Positions 29,279-33,577 of a DNA stretch of 33,577 nt are shown piece by piece. Position numbers and translations under genes: made by a program. Each line of letters opens with the position of its first letter. The first letter of the stretch is position 1. The stretch comes from a virus: IMG/VR virus record IMGVR_UViG_3300021509_000008, positions 1 through 33,577 of that record. One strand, given 5' to 3'. The notes under the pieces were generated by a model. It had not been told where the DNA came from and did not search any database. It saw nothing but the letters and a program-made list of their open reading frames with translations.

Positions 29279-29309
29279 GGCGGGGATGGCAAAAGGATTC
29301 ATCCCCGCC
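29279..29309 (-). other. Intercistronic hairpin, 10-bp stem
   Basis: GGCGGGGATG (29279-29288) pairs with CATCCCCGCC (29300-29309) around an 11-base loop. On the minus strand it ends just before AATAAAAAAGGAG, the ribosome site of the gene at 29259. It is the longest stem of the intercistronic set and has no U-run. Confidence 0.7.
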
Positions 29310-29337
29310 GGGTTCACGGTTGTTTGCGAAGTCGAAC

Positions 29338-29499
29338 TCACACGGCTACGTCCGTATCATCAGGGTTGCTTGTACGCTGGTATTGACTTTCAATCAGCAG
29401 CCGGGAGCATGTTTTCATCAGATTCCGGCATATGCTGACAAGCAGCAACACAATCACGAGCAAAATCAAAATTACGACAAGGCAAATTGTCAAAGACAT
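29338..29499 (-). CDS. Small single-pass membrane protein (53 residues)
   Basis: A 53-residue protein with a membrane segment at 3-24 ('LTICLVVILILLVIVLLLVS') and a polar, acidic-ended tail. GGGGAG lies five bases before the ATG. The tail faces the cytoplasm or periplasm depending on topology. Such small proteins may affect the host envelope or act as antiholins. The function is unknown. Confidence 0.6.
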   Translation of the reverse strand: MSLTICLVVILILLVIVLLLVSICRNLMKTCSRLLIESQYQRTSNPDDTDVAV

Positions 29500-29509
29500 T
29501 TTTCTCCCC

Positions 29510-30202
29510 TTATTCCTTTATTTCTTTTGCGTAAATTCGATACGCCTTGCCGCCAAGAGTTTGGATATACTCTCTTTCTGAGCAATCCGGCGTATCGAAT
29601 ATTTCAACTTTGCCATCCTTGGCAAGCAGTGTTTGCCCTCGCCAAATTTCCCAAATTAATCCTATATCCTGGGGGTGTTTCTTCAAGAATTGATAGGCAC
29701 CGTATATATGTGCTTTGTTGTAGACAAGTCTATACACGGTTCCTTGGCTTGCCCATGTTTTCGGATCTCTGTATTTTTTTTCACATATCTCAGAGATCCA
29801 TTTTTGCGCTAGTCTTTTGGGGACACGCACTCCCCACATTACAATTTCTATTGGGATTATCTCCCAATCTTCAGGGAGATATATATATAGTTCTTGTGAT
29901 GAGTTATTTACTCCCATATAATCCTTTGCGATTGCGGCGGGATGTTTCCCGTCGTAATCATAATAGTAATCAGCGCTATCAGTATACTGGTCACTACTAT
30001 TTTTTTCTTGTTCTATTGATAACGACCCATGTGGGTCGAATTTTTTATGGGTTTCCCAATATCCGTGGTAGCCATCTCTTGTGGTACCATGACGAAAAGT
30101 AACTTTACTTTCAATGGGATAGTTTTCAATATATTTTTTCCATTTTAACTCTCTTTCCGGGATGGAAAGAGAATTTGCTATTTCCTTAAAACTTACTTGC
30201 AT
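29510..30202 (-). CDS. Phage protein of unknown function
   Basis: A 230-residue soluble protein: 'MQVSFKEIANSLSIPERELK' at the start, a Tyr/Asp-rich middle ('SADYYYDYDGKHPAAIAKDY'), then 'VRVPKRLAQKWISEICEKKY' and a beta-rich end. No catalytic motif is recognised. GGAGGAGAAAG precedes the ATG, behind a hairpin at 30228-30249. It is the largest unknown of the accessory unit, whose genes look like host-takeover functions. Confidence 0.6.
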   Translation of the reverse strand: MQVSFKEIANSLSIPERELKWKKYIENYPIESKVTFRHGTTRDGYHGYWETHKKFDPHGSLSIEQEKNSSDQYTDSADYYYDYDGKHPAAIAKDYMGVNNSSQELYIYLPEDWEIIPIEIVMWGVRVPKRLAQKWISEICEKKYRDPKTWASQGTVYRLVYNKAHIYGAYQFLKKHPQDIGLIWEIWRGQTLLAKDGKVEIFDTPDCSEREYIQTLGGKAYRIYAKEIKE

Positions 30203-30227
30203 CTTTCTCCTCCTTTTTTATAGATAG

Positions 30228-30249
30228 CCCGCCCGCTGGTGCAGGCGGG
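30228..30249 (-). other. Intercistronic hairpin
   Basis: CCCGCC (30228-30233) pairs with GGCGGG (30244-30249). The minus-strand order CCCGCC...AGCGGGCGGG is nearly the same as at 30616-30639. It lies 10 bases after one stop and before the GGAGGAG of the gene starting at 30202. Confidence 0.6.
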
Positions 30250-30259
30250 GATAAAACTC

Positions 30260-30532
30260 TTATTCTCCTATAAGGAAACGTCTTTCCTTTTCCGGAGAGT
30301 AGCGATCAATCCGGAAAATGAGTTCAAACAACTCACGATAGGTAAGATTCCGCATCTTACCCTTTTCGGGATCGAATTTTTGCAAGATGCCCTGCTTGGG
30401 TGTCCAATCGTGGAGTTCTTCTTCTTCACGGGCGAAAGACTCGTTCTCGCCCAGAATAAAGGACATGTTTTGGTGGGACAGCCCATCTGTCTTGTGCATA
30501 ATTTCTGCGGTTAATTCTTTTTTCGTTTGCAT
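30260..30532 (-). CDS. Small acidic phage protein, unknown function
   Basis: A 90-residue protein starting 'MQTKKELTAEIMHKTDGLSH', acidic in the middle ('GENESFAREEEELHDWTPKQ') and ending with 'LFELIFRIDRYSPEKERRFL'. AGGAGGAAAG precedes the ATG. Not recognised; it may be a small regulatory or inhibitor protein of the early type. Confidence 0.6.
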   Translation of the reverse strand: MQTKKELTAEIMHKTDGLSHQNMSFILGENESFAREEEELHDWTPKQGILQKFDPEKGKMRNLTYRELFELIFRIDRYSPEKERRFLIGE

Positions 30533-30615
30533 CTTTCCTCCTATGCCTTTCGGCTCTGGGTGGGCTCATCGTGGAGCCTCTTGCTTTCACCCTTTCAATC
30601 CTTGGTTTGGTGGAG

Positions 30616-30639
30616 CCCCGCCCGCTGATGCAGGCGGGG
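30616..30639 (-). other. Intercistronic hairpin
   Basis: CCCCGCC (30616-30622) pairs with GGCGGGG (30633-30639), 10-base loop. It lies ten bases after the stop at 30649 and is a near copy of 30228-30249. A further GGCTC/GAGCC stem lies nearby, at about 30566-30583, so the 83-base gap before the next gene is largely structured. Confidence 0.65.
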
Positions 30640-30648
30640 TGGGAAAAA

Positions 30649-30810
30649 CTAATAATCTTCATCACCAAAGGGCGTGTAGCCCTCGGCGTAAACGTCATAA
30701 TCATCCGGGCTTCGTAATTCTTGCCCGAATTGATTGAACCAATTTCCTTTTCCATCCGTCAATTCGACGGTTCCCGTGGGCGGGTAATAGGATTGATATA
30801 ACTTTTTCAT
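30649..30810 (-). CDS. Very small phage protein (53 residues)
   Basis: A 53-residue acidic, Tyr-rich protein: 'MKKLYQSYYPPTGTVELTDG' at the start and 'DDYDVYAEGYTPFGDEDY' at the end. GGAGGAGAAAG precedes the ATG. It is the first gene behind the promoter-like site at 30848-30875. It may be a small inhibitor peptide expressed early; no homologue is recognised. Confidence 0.6.
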   Translation of the reverse strand: MKKLYQSYYPPTGTVELTDGKGNWFNQFGQELRSPDDYDVYAEGYTPFGDEDY

Positions 30811-30847
30811 CTTTCTCCTCCTTTTTTTCTCTCACTCTCTAGGGACA

Positions 30848-30875
30848 AGTCTATATATCCGGTCAAAGTTGTAAA
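30848..30875 (-). promoter_or_regulatory. Candidate promoter of accessory unit
   Basis: Minus strand TTTACA (30875-30870), 16-base spacer, TAGACT (30853-30848). Upstream lie tandem GTGAAAAA-type repeats (30881-30905), resembling an AT-rich UP element. The 5' UTR of the following gene would be about 30 bases. Confidence 0.5.
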
Positions 30876-30919
30876 GAAGTTTTTTCACTTTTTTTCACTT
30901 TTTTTCATAAAAATGTAAG

Positions 30920-30943
30920 AAAAAAGCCCGGCTTCTGCCGGGC
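30920..30943 (-). terminator. Rho-independent terminator after TerL
   Basis: Minus strand GCCCGGC (30943-30937), AGAA loop, GCCGGGC (30932-30926), then six T. It closes the packaging unit 80 bases after the TerL stop. Between them nothing else is seen. Confidence 0.9.
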
Positions 30944-31024
30944 GTTAGAGTGAGAGTATCTGACCTGGAGGGATCAATCAGACAATGCAGAAAAAACAAG
31001 TGCTCAAAATGCGTCAACAAATAA

Positions 31025-32275
31025 TTAGAAGCGATCCCGTTTTATTACGGAATCGTATTTGATTCTAATTCTTTCAAATCTTCGCTTTTCAGCGGCATAA
31101 CGGAGCGCCGCCATTGCATCATCTCTGAATGGAACGGGTTCATCAAGCACGTTTCCGTCCTTATCTTCTTTCCATTTCCACTGCTGAATTTCGTTAATCG
31201 TGCCGGGGCAATTGGTGGCGTGGATATGAATGCGCTTTGTCTGCAAGACGTCGATCTGCTCCATGATTGAGCCTTTACCTTTTTTCGCAGCTGTGATTTT
31301 TGCGCCTGCTCTCTTAAATTCCATGATCCTGTCAGGCTCTGCGGAATCGGCGTTAATGTAGAAACCAAAACCCAACTTATCTCTGACCAGCTCTATCAGC
31401 TCGCCATTCGTCAGCCTGTTTCGATATACTTCATCCAGGATGTACCATTCTCCATCGTGCTCTGCGATCTTCAGGCATGCGCTGTAATGATTCCATCCGA
31501 AGTCCATCCCGCCGAAAACGTCATGTGAAAATTTTGGATCGTTAATATCAAAATCATGGATCACGTAGTTGGTCAGGATCAGGTTTCCGATCACGCCCCA
31601 TTTTCCGAGTGTGTAGATGTCGTACAATACGGCGTCGGTGTGCTTCAGTCCCTCAAGCTCTTTCTTGTACTCATCATCCAGCCAGGCGTTATCTTTGTAG
31701 GTAGTGTGCAGGATGGTTGTGCGTGGTTTCTCAAAATCGAAAAATTCTTTTTTCAGCCAGGATAAAGCAGAAATCGGGTTGAATGACAAGGTAATCTGAA
31801 ACGGTACGGATGCACGGCCACGAAGTCGCAGGTTCAGCTGTTTGAAATCGTCACGGCTGAACTCGCTCGCCTCTTCCATCCAGATGTCAGTCAGTACCCC
31901 GGTCTCAAAAGTAATAGATTTAATCTTTTCACGGTCGTCTAGTCCCATGAAAATCATCTTGCTGCCATTCACCATATTTGTAATTGACATCTCGCCAGAG
32001 TTGATTTTGTACCAGTCGGTCGGTAAGCCCCAATCCGAGATAATCTGCTTCGTAAGAGCGAAGGTGGAATGCCGGGAAGTGCGCCCGACTTTACGCAGGA
32101 TCAGGAAATTGTGTCCGCCCGCAAGCCACTTTATAATGTTTCGCTGAGCGACAAATACAGACTTCCCGGAGCCAGCGCCCCCGACCAGGACGTTGAACCT
32201 GTTGTGGTCATGTAAAAGCGGCCGGTATGCTTTGTTGAACACATCGGCCTTGATTTTTACGGGGATTGTGGACAA
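31025..32275 (-). CDS. terL: Terminase large subunit (PBSX-type)
   Basis: A 416-residue terminase: Walker A GGAGSGKS at residues 32-39, Walker B 'LTDIWMEEA' near 128-136, coupling motif 'LSFNP' at 163-167, and an RNase H-like nuclease with 'GGMDFGWN' near 255, a middle 'YINADSAEPDRI', and a late 'FRDDAMAALRYA'. This is the PBSX/Terminase_3 layout. It drives DNA into proheads and cuts the concatemer. The start is TTG directly after the previous stop (TAATTG), with GGAG six bases upstream. It is far from the portal gene, which is on the other strand. Confidence 0.93.
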   Translation of the reverse strand: MSTIPVKIKADVFNKAYRPLLHDHNRFNVLVGGAGSGKSVFVAQRNIIKWLAGGHNFLILRKVGRTSRHSTFALTKQIISDWGLPTDWYKINSGEMSITNMVNGSKMIFMGLDDREKIKSITFETGVLTDIWMEEASEFSRDDFKQLNLRLRGRASVPFQITLSFNPISALSWLKKEFFDFEKPRTTILHTTYKDNAWLDDEYKKELEGLKHTDAVLYDIYTLGKWGVIGNLILTNYVIHDFDINDPKFSHDVFGGMDFGWNHYSACLKIAEHDGEWYILDEVYRNRLTNGELIELVRDKLGFGFYINADSAEPDRIMEFKRAGAKITAAKKGKGSIMEQIDVLQTKRIHIHATNCPGTINEIQQWKWKEDKDGNVLDEPVPFRDDAMAALRYAAEKRRFERIRIKYDSVIKRDRF

Positions 32276-33139
32276 TTACGTCTCCATTTTTTTATGAGTT
32301 TCTCTTATTATACGCGGAACGGCAAACTTCCACTTGACCTGATGATGGATCCTTTTATGAGACAAGCCCATCATCATACATTTAACGCAGGACGGCGCAA
32401 ACATAACGGAATAAAAGCTTTTCACGTATGTCCCAAGCTCTAAATATATGTCGGTAAGGCCTCCAGTGTTGGACTGTGTTCTTTTTTGTGTTATCGATAC
32501 TTGCGGGACAGTAAAAAATAATACCCCACGGCTACCGTAAACTAATGGCGAAATAACATCTTCGTTAATCTTACCAAGAAAATTAAAACGTCTTTCTGTT
32601 GATAATATATGGGTATTCATGCATTTACGTCTTGCTCCCTTCCTGTTTTCAAAGCCGTTATCTGCACCTCCGATCCAGTCACCACCTTGAGCCATCGCAA
32701 GATCAAAAAACCCACCTGATTGGTAGTAGTCTATCAATATGTCAAAAATTCTATCTAGATTTTTTATCGGGTGAGCCCCAAACTCATTCCGGTGATTAAA
32801 TTTATACTCAATAGAAGAATAGTCATCATCATATTCCATGAAATATTTCAAACCTAGAGATTCCGCAATATCGAAACAGGCGTTCCTAGCATAGACTACA
32901 GCGTTATAGCTTTTAAAATTATCACCAACATCAAACTTACCTGCATACTTTGATTTGTCGAAAACTATAACCTGATCGCCGTATTTTTTCACATAAAGAT
33001 CATGCTGGTCATCTTCATTATCTATTAGCAAGTATATTTTCCCGGAATACCCAGCTGATCGCAGTTTTTTATAAGTTATGACATTGTCGGCTCTCCCGTG
33101 CGTAAGGATAAATAATGCAAAATCATTGCTATGCTTCAT
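32276..33139 (-). CDS. GT-A glycosyltransferase, TET-associated type (TAGT-like)
   Basis: A 287-residue protein with a GT-A fold: 'FALFILTHGRADNVITYKKL', 'GYSGKIYLLIDNEDDQ', 'VYARNACFDIAESLGLKYFM' and a metal-binding-type motif 'EYDDDYSSIEY' near 104-114. This pattern matches what I know of the TET-associated glycosyltransferases of phages, some of which add sugars to hydroxymethylcytosine in DNA. No TET/JBP dioxygenase or hmC/hmU synthesis gene is visible here. GGAGG precedes the ATG, which overlaps the ParB stop. It lies directly before TerL. Confidence 0.75.
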   Translation of the reverse strand: MKHSNDFALFILTHGRADNVITYKKLRSAGYSGKIYLLIDNEDDQHDLYVKKYGDQVIVFDKSKYAGKFDVGDNFKSYNAVVYARNACFDIAESLGLKYFMEYDDDYSSIEYKFNHRNEFGAHPIKNLDRIFDILIDYYQSGGFFDLAMAQGGDWIGGADNGFENRKGARRKCMNTHILSTERRFNFLGKINEDVISPLVYGSRGVLFFTVPQVSITQKRTQSNTGGLTDIYLELGTYVKSFYSVMFAPSCVKCMMMGLSHKRIHHQVKWKFAVPRIIRETHKKMET

Positions 33140-33577
33140 CCGGGTAATCCTCCAAGTATTGTTTCTTTATTTCGTCACTCAATTTAACGAAGCCGGACTC
33201 TATCGCTTTTTTGAAGTCGATTATAACGAGCGCCGAGTTTTCCATAAGCCGTTGGACTTCGGGGGTGGCGTGAGCATAATACTCAGCAATGTTTTCATAA
33301 TTAAAAACATTATGTCTTTGTGCGGCACAAATTAAAAAATCCTTCACTTTATCCGGTATGTCTGACGAATTAATCTCTTCGATTAACTCAATAGATTTTG
33401 TTGTATCAACTAAATCATCTTCACTAGGCTCTTCACCTTTTATCTCGTAGATTGGCGCATCTATTTTCTTTGTATAAAATGTTTCATCTTCTACATCTGC
33501 ATCAATACCAAGATCAAACCCAAAATCCGACATGTCAATGCCTGAAATATCTCCGAGTTCCAAGTCTAAAATTTCAG
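33129..33577 (-). CDS. ParB-like protein, C-terminal part (joins 1-450)
   Basis: Residues from about 100 to 248 of the ParB-like protein, overlapping the left copy within the terminal repeat. After the ParB core comes 'ELGDISGIDMSDFGFDLGID', an acidic linker, then a conserved helical C-terminal domain ('SSDIPDKVKDFLICAAQRHN', 'IAEYYAHATPEVQRLMENSA', 'IIDFKKAIESGFVKLSD') also seen in other phage ParB-like proteins. The frame is open off the end of the window and matches that of 1-450. The stop overlaps the glycosyltransferase start. Confidence 0.88.
   Translation of the reverse strand, partial: EILDLELGDISGIDMSDFGFDLGIDADVEDETFYTKKIDAPIYEIKGEEPSEDDLVDTTKSIELIEEINSSDIPDKVKDFLICAAQRHNVFNYENIAEYYAHATPEVQRLMENSALVIIDFKKAIESGFVKLSDEIKKQYLEDYPDEA
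33426..33577. repeat. Right copy of terminal overlap
   Basis: Matches bases 1-152 with two differences, both C to T on the plus strand (33552 and 33558). Both fall in third codon positions of the ParB-like gene (GAG/GAA and GGG/GGA). This points to two natural variants in a sampled population, joined at the contig ends. Confidence 0.93.

Noticed and set aside
29149-30102. Long plus-strand open frame (317 codons)
   Set aside because: It lies opposite several minus-strand genes with good ribosome sites, runs through the hairpin at 29279-29309, has no ribosome site and its product looks random.
30426-30755. Minus-strand frame of 109 codons
   Set aside because: Overlaps two better-supported small genes and crosses the hairpin at 30616-30639; no ribosome site.
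1-33577. Mu-like transposable phage
   Set aside because: Head genes are Mu-like, but no MuA/MuB transposase, Mor/C activator or sheath gene is seen, and RecT, SbcC and DnaC-like genes indicate another replication mode.

Overview
This window looks like the complete genome of a tailed double-stranded DNA phage, of about 33.4 kb once the overlapping ends are removed. Bases 1-152 recur at 33426-33577 with two mismatches. Closing the molecule through this overlap restores one ParB-like gene in frame, so the map is circular (a circularly permuted phage or a circular metagenomic contig). Genes are packed tightly, with ATGA overlaps and strong AGGAGG ribosome sites. Several heads-and-tails genes resemble phage Mu: the DUF935 portal, a MuF-like minor head protein, a gpG-like virion protein, gp36/gp37-like connectors and a Mu I-like protease/scaffold. 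No transposase, integrase, CI-like repressor, DNA polymerase of replicative type, primase, replicative helicase, tRNA or CRISPR is visible. The host cannot be named. Sec signal peptides and a lipoprotein suggest a diderm (Gram-negative) host, but this is an inference.

Almost everything is on the minus strand, so the map is best read from high to low coordinates. (1) Late structural unit, 24159 to 12884: gp37-like connector, protease/scaffold, major capsid, decoration candidate, tail tube candidate, a terminator-like hairpin, proteins with signal peptides (one with leucine-rich repeats), small proteins including a holin candidate, tape measure, tail hub, distal tail protein with a chitobiase-like domain, M15 endolysin, and a strong terminator at 12811-12843. 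(2) Recombination and early unit, 12727 to 6725: a membrane coiled-coil protein, an SbcC-like ATPase with zinc hook, RecT, a metallo-beta-lactamase-fold hydrolase, a cytosine-methylase-like protein, regulators and a Lar-like zinc protein. (3) Replication unit, 6656 to about 2551, behind a promoter with a palindrome in its spacer: HTH protein, replication initiator of the DUF4373 type, DnaC-like loader, a PolX-like nucleotidyltransferase and small Cys-rich proteins.

(4) Packaging and DNA-modification unit, 2474 through the circular junction to 31025: zinc ribbon protein, PLD-like protein, a P-loop kinase fused to a small-terminase-like domain, ParB-like protein, a GT-A glycosyltransferase resembling TET-associated glycosyltransferases, TerL, then a terminator at 30920-30943. 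(5) An accessory unit, 30810 to 27326: small unknown proteins, a lipoprotein and a RuvC-like resolvase. (6) The only plus-strand block, 24289-27293: gp36-like, gpG-like, portal and MuF-like proteins. It converges on unit 5 at a bidirectional terminator.

The points most worth a second look are the kinase-TerS/ParB/glycosyltransferase cassette next to TerL, the portal gene that runs into the MuF gene through an A10 tract and a frame change, the inverted head-gene block, and a family of GC-rich hairpins placed between stop codons and the next ribosome site.
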